A stretch of 64,000 bases of DNA from Immersiella caudata. Its lineage: Eukaryota > Ascomycota > Sordariomycetes > Sordariales > Lasiosphaeriaceae. This document shows positions 1 to 11,399 of this stretch, piece by piece. The translations under genes and the position numbers were made by a program. Each line of letters starts with the position of its first letter. The stretch's first letter is position 1. The stretch spans positions 5,270,001 to 5,334,000 of the forward strand of contig JAULSU010000004.1 of the NCBI GenBank assembly GCA_030512335.1, read 5' to 3'. Below the pieces are notes generated by a model. The model was given only the letters and a program-made list of their open reading frames with translations, was not told where the DNA came from and made no database searches.

Positions 1-1388
1 CGAAACTGCTCCTCGAGGTCCTCACTCGCGCTCAACCACTCATCCTTTGCCTTCCACTCACGGGGCATCTCATCTTCCGGGACATGTGTCACAACGACAG
101 ACGTCAGGTTGGGATACCGCTCAGGCCTTGACGCCACAACGTCAGCCAACCGCCGTAGTTCATCCATCCAACATTCATCCAGCTCCCAAAACGTCACCTC
201 CCTTATACAACCCGGCAGGAGACTATCCACGAACCCATCCTCTTCCACATTGTTCTGACCCCTCCTCCACGCCTCCCTGAGCACCTTCAACGCATAATTC
301 CCCACCTTCAACACCTCCAACCGTCCAAACTCCCTCAACGACCCACACCACGCCGGCATCCCACCAAACTCCAAGCTCCCCCCCGTACTTCCCCCCGCCT
401 TCCCATCATGCATAACATCCAACCTGACCTCCCTTAACGTTCCCCTCCGTGACCACACCACCTCCCACACATCCACCACCGTGCAATCACCCTCGTACCT
501 CTCACTAGCATTCCCATCGGTGTGATCATCCCAGCTAGTCCCAGTACTCAACGCAAAAACCTCCAGATTAGGCGCCGCGTCGACAATACCCCTGAGTACC
601 TCCGGATGCAACTTAGGGACGCGGTCAAACTCGAGATGGACGAGATTGGGAAGCGGGGGGTAAATATCCGTGTGAACTTTACGTCCCAGCGCGGCGGTAG
701 CGGCTTGGAGTTCTTCGCCGGGGTTGTCGGTGCAGAGGTATCGCAGGTTGGGCGCGGTGGCGTGGAGGATGGTGAGGAAGGCGGGGAGGCCGAGTTCCCA
801 GGTGTAGCGGCTGATGCAGTGGTGGGTAAGGGTGAGAGTGGTTAGGTGGGGGAGGATAGGGGGAGGGTTGTTGCTCTTGGAGGTTTGGCGGCGGCGGTAG
901 AGGGTTGCGAGGAAGTGCGGGAACCAGTCGTCGCTTAGGGCGAGGTTGAGGTGGGTTAGGTTGGGGGTGTGGAGGAGGAGGAGTTCAATGAGCGGAAGGG
1001 GGTTGCGATTGGAAAAGATGTTCTGGTCCGAGTCGAGGGGTTGAAAGTTGAGGTTCGTGATGATGGAGCTGAGGAGGTGTAGGGCGGTTTCGGATGGGGA
1101 GTCATCGCAGTTTATGTCTGTCAGGTCGATGTATTTGAGGTGTTGGACGAGATCGGGGCGCAGACGGAGAGCGTGGATGAGCTGCAAGGCTTTAGGAAAG
1201 AATAGGCTGTCGCCTTCAGGTGCGAATGTGGAGAAGACGAGGGGTTGGATGATGGCTTGGAGCTGCTTGCACGTTCGAGAGAGATGCGAAATGTCGGCAT
1301 GACCGTGGCTCCTGTTGTCTTTTTCAATGCACAATTGAGAGCAGATTGATCTGAGAAGTTCGACAGGCAAACCGGGGAGGCTATCCAT
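1..1388 (-). CDS. F-box/LRR-like protein, 3' end beyond window
   Basis: An uninterrupted reading frame starts at ATG 1388 and stays open for about 462 codons to the window edge, so the C-terminus is missing. The N-terminal 45 residues fit an F-box: MDSLPGLPVELLRSI, followed by ISHLSRTCKQL and a hydrophobic end. Such domains bind Skp1 in SCF ubiquitin ligases. The rest is leucine-rich with irregular repeats (for example LLLHTPNLTHLNLAL and PNLRYLCTDN), as in fungal F-box/LRR proteins where the repeats choose the substrate. The start is the first ATG and sits directly before the F-box. No intron is needed. The substrate cannot be read from sequence. Overlapping short frames on the plus strand are shadows. 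Confidence 0.8.
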   Translation of the reverse strand, partial: MDSLPGLPVELLRSICSQLCIEKDNRSHGHADISHLSRTCKQLQAIIQPLVFSTFAPEGDSLFFPKALQLIHALRLRPDLVQHLKYIDLTDINCDDSPSETALHLLSSIITNLNFQPLDSDQNIFSNRNPLPLIELLLLHTPNLTHLNLALSDDWFPHFLATLYRRRQTSKSNNPPPILPHLTTLTLTHHCISRYTWELGLPAFLTILHATAPNLRYLCTDNPGEELQAATAALGRKVHTDIYPPLPNLVHLEFDRVPKLHPEVLRGIVDAAPNLEVFALSTGTSWDDHTDGNASERYEGDCTVVDVWEVVWSRRGTLREVRLDVMHDGKAGGSTGGSLEFGGMPAWCGSLREFGRLEVLKVGNYALKVLREAWRRGQNNVEEDGFVDSLLPGCIREVTFWELDECWMDELRRLADVVASRPERYPNLTSVVVTHVPEDEMPREWKAKDEWLSASEDLEEQF

Positions 1389-1638
1389 GATGGCGGTCTG
1401 AGATAGGGTTTTCTTGGAACGAAGCCGTGGGAGGGGTTGAGTACCAAGAGGATTTACCAGCGCGGAACGGCACGGTTGCTGTCGCTGCTCTTGGCTGGTG
1501 CGCCGCATTGCAGCCCCTCCTTCTGCTTGCCACTACCGAGCGGCCTCCTGTCGCCTCCTTTAGTAGGAAACCGTGGCTGCCTCCGGCTCTTTCCTCATTC
1601 GCTAATCAAAACCTGAGCGAGGCCGTCAGCTGATTGAC

Positions 1639-1661
1639 GGCCAATCTTTTCCAGATTGGCC
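1639..1661. promoter_or_regulatory. Inverted pair of CCAAT boxes
   Basis: A perfect 9-bp inverted repeat, GGCCAATCT (1639-1647) and AGATTGGCC (1653-1661), is followed by another CCAAT at about 1664. It lies about 250 bp upstream of the F-box start. CCAAT is the HAP/NF-Y complex site in fungi. Assignment as a promoter element is inference. The rest of 1389-2007 shows no gene. Confidence 0.35.
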
Positions 1662-2007
1662 CGCCAATCCATTCATACGGTACATGCCTAACTAACGAAA
1701 GGGGAGTCGGATGAGCTGGTGAGGAAAGGAATGCTCTTTTTGTGTAAGAGGATAGGTATCATTTCACTGAAAGATTCCGATGTCCCCATCCGAGGATGCC
1801 CAGCGGATGAGTGTCATGCTTCTGCGGCCACCAAGGTACCTCTATGCACGCACCCCACCTCGAGGCTTTTGATGTCATTTCCGCCCGACTGTCTCCCCAC
1901 GTCTGTTATTAGTCACCATTCCGCGTTCAACCCTAATATATCAGCCGAGATCTCATCGCGCACCTCCCAACTAACGTGTATAGGTACCAGCCCCCGCGCA
2001 TGTGGCC

Positions 2008-2438
2008 ATGGACATCAGTCTCGAAGCCGCGATCGCCATTCTCGCCCTCCTCACTGCTCTCCCCTCATCAATTCTCATTGTGTGGAACTGCATCCAAAAT
2101 CGCCGGAAGGACCGACGCAGACAAGGTACCTATCTACATTACCGACCTCTTTCCGTCCTGCAAGATTCTCCCGTTTATGACATACGATTGCTTACAACCC
2201 TGTGTCAACAGTTGCCTTCTCTGATCCCCAGCCACTCCGGAGGCAGGATCCTCACCATAATTTCCGGCAATTGGCTTCTCGACAACTGCTCAGCGCTTCG
2301 ATTGAGATTGTGGTTGACGATGGGGCTTATGTGCGAGCGCCGAGATGGCTGGACGACAACAGCACAGGACTTGGCCATGGTTATGATCTGGAGTTGGGGC
2401 CAAGAGCACTTCATAGAGTCGGGCAATTAGAGCTATGA
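2008..2438 (+). CDS. Small single-pass membrane protein, unknown family
   Basis: Model join(2008..2125, 2212..2438), about 114 residues. Exon 1 encodes MDISLEAAIAILALLTALP, a membrane-spanning segment of about 20 residues, followed by a basic stretch rich in Arg and Lys, which predicts a cytosolic C-terminus. The intron has GT (2126) and CAG (2211) borders and joins in phase 1. Exon 2 is polar and contains VVDDGAYVRAP. I do not recognise the family. The short hydrophobic-plus-basic N-terminus resembles many small fungal membrane proteins found near HET genes. It may be a remnant of something larger, since a HET fragment follows about 300 bp downstream. Confidence 0.5.
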
Positions 2439-2753
2439 TGTGATGCATAATAGGATGCTAGAGCCCAGATCTGTCACAATAGCACAGTCTCCCGACCCGA
2501 CTTCTTCTCTTCCTTGTCTTCAACCCCGCGTCTGCAGGTACCCCAGGTCGTGGCTGCCTTTGGGTGTCTTTGTCCGGATCTGAACCAATTGGAAGGTGCA
2601 TGTCAGGTGATTGATGGCTGAGATTTGGCCTGCTTCCATTGCTTCCCCGCACCGGCTGGTGCGGTGTCCCCATCAAAGGCTCATCCCGGTCCAACACCAG
2701 CGCACCGCAACATCACGGCACCAAGCAGATCGAATCTTTGCACACTGCACACC

Positions 2754-2989
2754 ATGCGCCTGATCAATGTACATACCTACCGCCTCCATGCGTTCTCGGA
2801 CCGCAAATCCCAACAAGATACGCGATTCTCTCGCACACGTGGGGCGACGAGGAGGTTACTTTTCAGGAGCCCCAAGCCGACGCCGGGGGGCTGAGGGCGA
2901 AAAAAGGGTTCAAAAAGATCGAAGACACGTGCAAAGAGGTGAAGACGCGAGGTATCTACTGGGCATGGGTCGATAGTTGCTGCATCTAA
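2754..2989 (+). pseudogene. HET-domain N-terminal fragment, frameshifted and truncated
   Basis: ATG 2754 opens MRLINVHTYRLHAF, a typical first line of HET-E/D-type proteins. The match then changes frame at about 2795-2800 and continues as RYAILSHTWGDEEVTFQ and GFKKIEDTCKEVK up to WVDSCCI, where TAA (2987-2989) ends it. Intact relatives continue with a run like DKxSSAELSEAI, which is absent here. So one frameshift and a truncation are visible. HET domains trigger heterokaryon incompatibility; this copy cannot make a full domain. The break falls at the Cys-Ile pair where the other HET remnant (19308) begins. Confidence 0.8.
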
Positions 2990-3394
2990 GAATGTTCACC
3001 TGGCCACTAACGTTAAGCCCTACAAATGAGGGTTTGTTTGCCGCCGTAGACGTAGGTCATTTACGTACTGGGCCTTGTCAAACGGTGAACGGTAACGAGC
3101 GGGGGCCGATATCGCCCACTAAGCCGGGCCCCAAACTTGGGTTTGAACCCTATTTTTGGCCCCTAGCTAAAGTTCCCCCACACCGATGTCTTGCGTGAGA
3201 CGCCTGCGACAATCAAAGGGCCCGGTAATTTGCCATGTACTAGACTAATGTTTACTATTTTCTTTTGCCTATGGCAAGAGAATATTCTTGTCTTGATGAT
3301 TATGTTAGCTGAAGGAGGCCTCTTCTGTGGAGGACAAGCGGTGTATATGTCTGTATCGAAGGAGTGCAAATATCTCATCTTGCCGAGGATAGCG

Positions 3395-3431
<37 letters not shown>

Positions 3432-4409
3432 GATCGTCGCCGTCGTCGTCGTCGTCGTCGTCGTCGCTGTCTTCATCCATCGCGCCGCATGCCTTTCAGA
3501 CACTTCTGGGCCTTCGCCGCAAAGGGGCCTACCGGTGTATGGTCCGGACGATGAACGACAAAAACCCTGCACGCACGCTCTGGGCTGTAACAAGACTTCT
3601 ATAATCGACCATCACTAGCCTTTTTATTAAGGCAGGGTTTCCGTCTTCTGTGAGATGGGACATGGCCCTATCTCCAGGTCTGACCACACACGCGCAGGTG
3701 GTAGCATCTGGTGCCGGGTGGTTTAGGGCTTGGTTTGCTTTAAGATTCAGCGTAGGCACTTTTTGGCTCCTCGCACACCACAACAGAGATTCACGTTGTT
3801 GATTCTCGTTGCCATTCCCTCACTCTCTCAGATGCGGAGGATTCGCTGTAGCGAATTATCTTGACCTGTATCTGCAAGCGTCAATTGCTCTCATCACCAC
3901 ACCATGGCCGCGACGACTTCTACCTGAAGGGCTGGCAGCAATGCGATTTAAAGAAGAGGATGTACGCTGTGTGCGATGCCGTTACCAAGCCACATTTGCA
4001 CACCTGCAAGAAAAGCTCAAACCCAAACCATATGTTGACATCTTCATTTTAGCTGGTCGCCACTAAGGCCGACTCAATGATCTAAGTCTCCACCAAATGG
4101 CTCGAATCTTGGCCCAAAGGGTCCCGAATTTGGGCCTAGAATATACCAGTACATGCTCTGGGATGGGACATGACGTCCAAGCCCAGAATTTGGGACGGTA
4201 TATGATTTGGTCTCGGAGTATACCAGCACGTGATCTGATATACCAGAATATACTGATACACGTCCTAAGATTGTACATAATATATTTGGGATGGCGCATA
4301 TTGTCAAACAAGAAAACTCTAACCTCTTATTCTACTTGCTATCTTGCACGTGTAGTAAACAACAACCCCCAGTGCCTACCTACCAGCTACCAGTCGCCCG
4401 TCAAGGCCA
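2990..4409. other. Intergenic stretch, no recognised gene
   Basis: Apart from a trinucleotide microsatellite (3391-3479) I see no supportable gene. Around 4090-4320 the DNA is AT-rich, with repeated short motifs such as tataccag and gaatttggg, perhaps decayed repeat sequence. Confidence 0.5.
3391..3479. repeat. Trinucleotide microsatellite (TCA)n-(CGT)n
   Basis: About 13 TCA units run into about 9 CGT/CGC units. Six-frame translation gives Ser, Ile, Asp or Val runs, which explains the odd short frames here. Confidence 0.95.
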
Positions 4410-5086
4410 TGAAGGTCGAGGTGCAGCAGAGCACCAACCTAGCACAAGCCGCTGCCGCGACAGCCGGCCTCGAGCACTGCGTCTGGAGCACGCCGCCTAA
4501 CGCGCATGCCATATCGGGCGGCAAATACCTGGCGCCGCGCACTTTGAGGGCAAGCACCCCATCGAACCCTACATCCGCGAGCAGCAGCCGGCGCTGCTGC
4601 CCCGGACCACCTTCTTGTAGGTGACGTGATACCACGACAGCTACAACTTCCCCATGCCTAAGCCCTACCACATCCCCACGGTCGACAAGTGCGTCCAGTT
4701 CGCCAACTACGCGCCCGACACGCCCATTGACACCATCGGCGACGTGAGCACCAACCTGGGCACTTTTGTTGCTGCTTTTGTGGCGCGGCCCGAGACCACG
4801 ACCAATGGGGCCATCGTGCTGGCCGCCACTGAGTCTTATTCTTCTGGGAAAATGCTGGACATCTGGGCGGGGGCGCAGCAGCCGCCGGTGCGCGCCCAGT
4901 TCGTGCGCGTTGGCGGCGATGGCTTCCGCGCGCTCTGGCCGTTGTGGGTCGCCGAGATGGGCGTCATGATGGAGTTCCGGGACGAGTACCGAGAGCGCAG
5001 CTGGACGGACCCGAATGGGGCCGGATCCTGAATAAGGAGGACTCCTCCAGAGCCTGACCAAGGCCTACCAGGGCTTGAAGCTGTAA
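4410..5086 (+). pseudogene. NmrA-like NAD(P)-binding protein, 5'-truncated pseudogene
   Basis: The decayed frame reads QQSTNLAQAAAATAGLEH, VWSTPPNA, ISGGKY, IPTVDKCVQFANYAPD, IDTIGDVSTNLG, VLAATESYSSGKMLD, FRALWPLWVAEMGVMMEF and finally AYQGLKL followed by TAA (5084-5086). This matches the middle and C-terminal half of NmrA/HSCARG-type Rossmann proteins, which sense NAD(P) in nitrogen regulation. The N-terminal glycine-rich dinucleotide motif is absent. There is a frameshift near 4535, stops TAG (4618) and TGA (4627), and another shift near 5030. A 224-codon frame on the other strand is a GC-rich shadow. Confidence 0.75.
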
Positions 5087-5410
5087 AGTAACCTGCTGTT
5101 GGGTTCTGGAGGAGTTTGTGCTTTGTAATGCAGCAAATAAATTTGAACGACTAAACTTGATTTTGGCTGTTTTTACCTGGAAGGAATGATTGCAGGAGAG
5201 AATGATGTCGCAAGGATTGATCAAAATAGAAGAAATACTACTGGGCGAGAAAAGACTGGGGAGCGCGATTCGCAGATAATTATGGAACAACACGCCCTGA
5301 AGGAGCCCATCCAAATTGAATGGAATAGAAACAAATGGACAATGACTAAGATACAATGCTAGATTGCTACCCGCAATGGGGAACCAGTCAAAGTGGTATT
5401 AAAGTATGCC

Positions 5411-5767
5411 TCAGAGGGTAGGGAAAACGTTGCCCTGAACATCTCCACCATCAAAAACATCCGCAGGGTAAACATAGGGAAGGATGAAGTCTACAATCAG
5501 CATGAGCCCCACCATCTTTCTCTTCCAAACCCACCGTAGTTCTCCTCCCCAACTGTTTATCCTCAGCCATACAACCATCGGCGCCACAGCTGCAACAGGC
5601 AACACGGTAATAACAACCGAGCAGACACGCCAAGTAACAGGCTGAATATCTGTGGGGAAATGAGAGTTCTAGGCAAGAAAATGTAGAGCGCCGAAGAGAG
5701 CACCGCTAAAGATTGCTCTAAAGGCAAGCACAGGTGTCTTGCGGCCACCAAATGCTGGCCGTAGTTG

Positions 5768-5798
<31 letters not shown>

Positions 5799-6363
5799 CA
5801 ACAATGTTAATGCCATCATTTGGGATACGGAGAGGGCCAAGGTTGGGGTCAAGGCTGAGCTGAAAGCGATACCCAAACCAGAGGCAACTAGGTCCGTATC
5901 CCGCAATTTCGCGTAGATGCCAGTCTGCGTTGAAGCCATTTTCCGGTGGCAGAGATTGGAAAATATGCATGGATTCAAGACTCTGAGGACGGTTCCAGCA
6001 GAGAATATAAGTGAAGAAGCCTATCACACCGAAGGCGAATATTCCAATCGCGCGTCCTATAAGCTCAAGAAGGAGATGGGCTACTTGGATCATTGCGAGC
6101 GCTCTGCCGAGAAAGCCACTGCGATTGGCATTCTCCAGATGATGAGTGGGAATATGCGGAAGCTTGGCTGAGTTCGTTCTCAGCACTTCTATCCACTGAT
6201 ATGCGTCAAGTGCCCAGTCCGGCACCGAAGGCATGCTCTGTTGATTTGGTGTGAAAGGCTTACTGCATGGCAAGGGTCGGGGATCTGGATACTGGACCAA
6301 GCTTGACCCATATCGAGCACAAGGTAGCCCATGTTGGCGAGGTAGACATGAGTCAATTCCCAC
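5411..6363 (-). pseudogene. Fungal multi-pass membrane protein, broken
   Basis: The frame from about 6363 contains VPDWALDAYQWIEVLRTNSAKLP, LGRALAMIQVAHLLLELIG and YILCWNRPQ, a pattern I recognise from a large, functionally uncharacterised family of fungal integral membrane proteins. Homology then continues in another frame: AFRAIFSGALFGALHFLA, TAG (5671-5669) where the family has Trp, then NSHFPTDIQPVTWRVC and VVWLRINSWGGEL to a stop at 5411. The frame change falls at a homopolymer (5772-5798). Upstream, THVYLANMGYLVLD near 6310 is also in a different frame. At least two shifts and one nonsense codon argue for a pseudogene; the homopolymer shift could be assembly error. Confidence 0.65.
5772..5798. 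repeat. T10-G17 homopolymer
   Basis: Ten T then 17 G residues lie inside the membrane-protein pseudogene exactly where its reading frame changes. Length is likely unreliable in sequencing. Confidence 0.9.
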
Positions 6364-6569
6364 CCGGCAGAATGGTTACGAATAAATTCCACACTGAACC
6401 GAGAGCCCGCTTTTCTATATTTAGCTATCTAAACCCCTGTGTCATATATATGTGCGCTGTGCACACTAATAAAGTATTGGAAAACATCTCATCTAAGAAC
6501 GAAAGCGGTATACGTTGCTAGCCAGAAACGCTACATAGCAAAGCCAGTGATCCACTGTATATAGCCCCT

Positions 6570-9500
6570 TCATACTAACGTGCCAGCGGTTTCGTCACGA
6601 GAATGACTACTTGCTGCTTCCCACTCGCGCAATATAGAGAAATTAGACACCGCATGGGGATGCTCTGTGCCGAGTATTCGCTGCTGAAACTCGACACAAC
6701 GACGCATCAAGTCGAGAGCTTTGGCAAGGCGACCCTGATCCCTCCAAATGAGAGCAAGGCTGGCCATACTGTTTAGCGTGTCGGGATGCTCCTCTCCAAA
6801 AAGCCTTTTTCTCGCCTCCATTACTTGTACCTCAAACTCCTCAGCTTCCTTCCATCGGCCTTGCTCTGCGTACGTTACCGCCAGATTGGCCATACTGTAT
6901 AGCGTGTCGGGATGCTCCTCTCCAAAAAGCCTTTTTCTCGCCTCCATTACTTGTACCTGAAACTCCTCAGCTTCCTTCCATCGGCCTTGGTGTGTGTACG
7001 TTGCTGCCAGATGGGCCATACTGTATAGCGTTTTAGGATGCTCCTCTCCAAAAAGCCTTTTTCTCGCCTCCATTACTTGTACCTCAAACTCCTCAGCTTC
7101 CTTCCATCGGCCTTGCTCTGCGTACGTTACCGCCAGATTGGCCATACTGTCTAGCGTGTCGGGATGCTCCTCTCCAAAAAGCCTTTTTCTCGCCTCCATT
7201 ACTTGTACCTCAAACTCCTTAGCTTCCTTCCATCGGCCTTGCTCTGTGTACGTTACCGCCAGATTGGCCATACTGTCTAGCGTGTCGGGATGCTCCTCTC
7301 CAAAAAGCCTTTTTCTCGCCTCCATTACTTGTACCTGAAACTCCTCAGCTTCCTTCCATCGGCCTTGGCGTGTGTACGTTGCTGCCAGATTGGCCATACT
7401 GTCTAGCGTTTTAGGATGCTCCTCTCTAAAAAGCCTTTTTCTCGCCTCCATTACTTGTACCTCAAACTCCTCAGCTTCCTTCCATCGGCCTTGGTGTGTG
7501 TACGTTGCTGCTAGATGGGCTATACTGTCTAGCGTTTTAGGATGCTCCTCTCCAAAAAGCCTTTTTCTCGCCTCCATTACTTGTACCTCAAACTCCTCAG
7601 CTTCCTTCCATCGGCCTTGCTCTGCGTACGTTGTCGCCAGATTGGCTATACTGATTAGCGTTTCAGGATGCTCCTCTCCTAGCACCCTTTTGGAAATGCT
7701 AAGTTCCTTTGCTTGTAGTTCCTCAGCTTCTTTCCATTGGCCTTGATACCGATACGCTGAAGCCAGGTTAGACATGCTGGCTAGTGTGTCGGGATGTTCC
7801 TCGCCCAGCAGCCCCTTCCGTATTTCTGTTGCTTGTGTAAGGAAACCCTTAGCTTCCATCCACTGGGACTGGTACATGAAAAATCCTGCAGCACAATGGA
7901 GAAGCGACGCCCTTGCCAACCTCTCGCCTCTCGACCCTGCGCCTTTAAACTTCAGCACGGCATATGCGTGCGGGAGGTATGTGGTGCATATCGCCCGGGT
8001 TTCATATTCGCCGAATGGGTAATTTCGCGACACCACTAACAGCGCCTGTTCCGCAAACTGGTGCATCGTACCACCCCTGTCAAGCCACCTCCGCGTCACC
8101 AACTGTACAAGTCGGTGCATATCGAAGCCGTGGTCCTTATCTTCCGTGATAAACGAGAATGCTTTTAAAATCCCCAGAGCTTTCACCAGTTGTACCTCAC
8201 CCCTCGGCTCTTGCACTTGTAGCTGTTCGTTATAGTCGGAAAGAAATTTCAGCGGGATTGCCTGCCGGTCGAAATAACTCATCAGTGAAAGAAATTCACT
8301 GGCGAGGGCATCCTGCTGCTGAATCTCTTCGAATGAAAGAATCCAAGTCTCTACCACAGCATGTGGCGTCCCCGAGTCCCTGCCCACCGTCTCAAATTCC
8401 TCGGCCAGCAGGTCTACGAGATGCTGATCGCCCTTCTCTAGGAGCTGTAGATAGTTTTTAGCCGTTATACCCATTTCTTGGATGAAGGCTGCGGCTTGGG
8501 CCAACGCGAGGGGTAAGTGCTCCAACCTCAACGCAAGTCTCGACAAGTCGTCTGCATCCGAGTCATCCCCCTTGAGTTTCTCTCTCAGCAGCTGTGTGGA
8601 CTCGCCGTCATCCATCTTTCCGACTTCGATCAGGTGTCCGCTCTGAGTAAGCCTTGAGCCGGCTACTTTGTTCCTCGTTGTAATTAGGACAGGTCCGTGT
8701 GTGCAGTCAGGAATCCACTGGCCGAGATTTCCGGGCCGGCTAAAGAGCTGTGCGTCGTCGGCATTGTCAATGACCATCAGCCACCGACCGTGATCCTTAC
8801 TCTGCAGCCATGATTTAACCAGGGCCAGCAAATCAGTCTTGGGGTCATCGTGACCAGGGATTTGACAGTATTGTGCGATCGACGCATAGGCCTGATGGAA
8901 CCGCTCTGCGCTGCTCGCGTGAACCCAGAAGACAGACACCTCGGGACAAACTTCTTGAAGCCAGTACGCGTACGCCAGGGCAATTTGGGTTTTTCTGCAG
9001 CATGTCAGACCGCAATCCTTTTAGGATGACAGGAAACATACCCAATACCGCCTAGACCATACAGCGCCACTCTTGACCCTACGATCGCTTGGCGTTGGCC
9101 GATACCCAGATGTTGCTTGAGATCTCTTAGTGTCTCGGCCCGCCCAATGAAGTTCGGGTTCCGGTTGTATGGTACAAGAACTACACCGTTCTGAGCAAGA
9201 TTCACTGTTCGACAGATTGTCTATTACGTACACTTTGCGTTTGTCGCTCGGGAGAGGCGATACCTACTCGTCAGCGCCCGTCGTACAAGGGCCCTCAACG
9301 TCTCGCGCACTTTGTCGTACTCGTGGTCCTGGGGACCGAATTTAACCATTTCCGAGTGCGTGCGTGCGACGGCGCATATGTGCTCAGTGCCGTCTTCCCA
9401 CGGACGGCAATGCGTCGCAGAAGCTTTGGTGACGAGAACAGCATCCGGCCCGGTCATTGCCCACCTGCCATCTTTTTCCTGTTTAATGTTAGAGAGTGTG

Positions 9501-10696
9501 TGGTGCGCTGGCGGGTGAGCTCGTGTTAACCGAGAAAGAGGATCATACCTTCGCTGTCGGTGACTTGAGCGTTTCGTAAAAGCAAACGACTTCAGAATCC
9601 CCCTTCTCACCTAACGCCTTGTGAAACTCCCGCTGTTGGATGCTGAGGATCTGCAAGTTGATGTGACTGATAGACTCGATCAGGAAACGGTTCGGCCCGT
9701 CCCCAACCATGGGGAGGAGAGAGCTGATATCCATGCCTTCGTGTGGAACACCAAAGAAAACAATGCCGTACATTGCTTGAATGAGTCGCAGATCCTCTTC
9801 TCGTTTTGATTTCGACAGTGTGATTACTGTCTGCCCGGCGCATTAGATTCTGTGCCCAAAAAATCCAACTATACTGACCTGCTTAGCGATCAAGCCTCCC
9901 AAGCTGTGGGCGACTAGAACGATCGGCCTGACTGTGGGACCGCTAACCAACGCCAGCAGGGTGTGATGGAATGACGTTGCAAGGTCCTCCAAATTCTGTA
10001 CGTTCTTGCTCCCTGTGACGGCCGATTCGTACCCATAGGTCATCACTCGCGCCATTAAACGCCCAGTGTCCTCATGGGTGAGGTCATATGGAAGGGAGTC
10101 TCGAAGCCACATGTGAGTTCCGCCTCTTTCCCTAAATGACCCAAAAGCATGTCCCCCGAGACCGGACAGCGCAACAACACTAAGACAGATTATTATCTAT
10201 GCAACTCAATTTCAATAGTTGTGCGGATCGCTCACTCGACTTTGTGATCATCAGGAGGAGGAGCGAAAAGGGGCGTGATGCCGTGGAAGTCGCCGTCTAC
10301 TGTTAGGTAGTCTAGGCGCGCTGGCTGGCTCGTAGATCTGGGCAACGGGATGCGCCACCTTGAGCCGGTTTGAAGGGGTTTTGGGAGTGGAGCGCCATCT
10401 AGAAATGTAACTGTAGCAATGCTCGATCCGCCATGGATCTCAGGCGCGAGGGACATGACGACCGGGTCGGCTGGGCCATAGTGCTCTGCCACGAATAACT
10501 GCGCACGCTGCGCGCCCCATTGAAGAGGCAACCCACGGATTCGAAACGTCTTGCCGACATTTGGTAAATGTTGGCTATCCTGGAATGGTGCTGATCCTGA
10601 TGGACTCAATGCGATGCCGTTGGCGGACGTCGGGTTGGCGTCCAGCGAAACGTCGCGAGAGAGAGGAACCTGAGAACCACCGGGATGTGATTCCAT
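6570..10696 (-). CDS. NLR-type receptor: alpha/beta-hydrolase, NB-ARC, TPR
   Basis: Six-exon model: complement of 8994..6570, 9204..9042, 9478..9268, 9830..9549, 10179..9879 and 10696..10236; 3843 nt, 1280 residues, all phases join. Residues 1-150 form an N-terminal region (TFRIRGLPLQWGAQRAQLF). Residues about 155-400 are a SesB/SERAC1-like hydrolase: SGLGGHAFGSF, the nucleophile elbow VAHSLGGLIAK with Ser about 246, and GVPHEG. NB-ARC follows with Walker A GLGGIGKT (468-475), Walker B-like WLMVIDNADD, ITTRN and LPLALAQAAAFI. From about 860 to 1250 are kinesin-light-chain-type TPRs with GEEHPDTL motifs. This is the layout of fungal incompatibility STAND receptors: TPRs sense a ligand, NB-ARC oligomerises and the hydrolase is the effector. 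The splice site at 9267 (GTAGGT) is the least certain. Confidence 0.9.
6768..7660 (-). repeat. Near-identical 126-bp TPR-coding tandem repeats
   Basis: Seven successive 42-codon units read EVQVMEARKRLFGEEHP with almost no DNA differences. Changes fall at a few fixed positions (K/D after HP, D/Y/N after TL, N/H/S, A/V, A/T with E/H/R before QGRWKEA, E/Q before VQV). The flanking repeats on both sides are more divergent. Confidence 0.95.
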
Positions 10697-11154
10697 GGTG
10701 TGTTCAAAGTAAAGAGTCGCTGGAGTCGGGGCTGCAAGGGGTCACGGAATAATTCTCGGTAGATATGGTCATTGTCCGGATGAGATCGTGAGGTTTTTGG
10801 GCCGCAGCGATGGTTGCCTCAAGCTGGCTTGCGACAACACGTTGAACCCCGCGTTTGCCATTCCGAGGATTTGCCGAACGCCAGCACGGACCAGCTTGGT
10901 GCCCACCAATCAGAACGACGCTACCTGGTGAGCCCTTTTGCGAGCCCCTGTTTCTGGTGTAGGCTGCGAAGTGGCTGTTGCCAGGAGATAATGTCTTTAC
11001 GAGAAAGGGTGTCGGTTCCAGCTTTGGCCCGGCAGCTGCTAGAGAGCGCATCCTTGCTGAGATGTGACAGCTTCTTCTGGGTCTCTCGGTTGGCAAGTGG
11101 GGTAGGGATTCTAGTAAGGCCGTCAATTACCCACCCATGGATACACATGGGTGC
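10697..11154. other. Intergenic, upstream of NLR
   Basis: No gene is supported. A 140-codon minus-strand frame (11126-10704) has no recognisable motif and I treat it as chance. It would hold the NLR promoter. Confidence 0.5.
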
Positions 11155-11399
11155 TGTCAGAAACACTGCACCGTGGAATGGGTGGAAACGATGGGTAGCA
11201 ATTGCTTGATTGTATTGCTTGTGGAGGTTCTGGCTGAAAGCCAGAACCTCCTTCTTTATAGACCACTTCGTAGGATTCAGTTTCGTCAACACCATGGCTG
11301 AGGCTGACTGGCGTTCAGGCAGTGCTAGGCATTCAGTCAGCTTCGCTGACCGGAAGCCAAGGGCCCCCTGAACCCCTTTCTTTCTGACAGGTGCCCATG
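11155..11399. mobile_element. TGTCAG element, copy 1
   Basis: A 245-bp unit begins TGTCAGAAAC and ends TTTCTTTCTGACA, giving 9-bp inverted ends. It is flanked by a perfect 5-bp duplication GGTGC (11150-11154 and 11400-11404). Inside is a hairpin GGAGGTTCTGGCT-GAA-AGCCAGAACCTCC. The TG...CA ends and 5-bp target duplication fit a short LTR-type (TRIM/solo-LTR) unit better than a classic DNA MITE. Right of it, 11400-11470 carries direct repeats of cccatgggttttt. Confidence 0.9.

Noticed and set aside
4387..5061. 224-codon minus-strand frame
   Set aside because: It is antisense to the NmrA-like pseudogene, whose protein homology is clear on the plus strand.
6768..7660. Regular direct repeats that could be mistaken for a CRISPR array
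   Set aside because: Units are contiguous, 126 bp, a multiple of three, and translate into TPRs inside an open frame; no spacers.
10704..11295. Minus frames of 124-140 codons left of the repeat island
   Set aside because: They run into TGTCAG copy 1; the shared part recurs in other copies, so it is repeat sequence.
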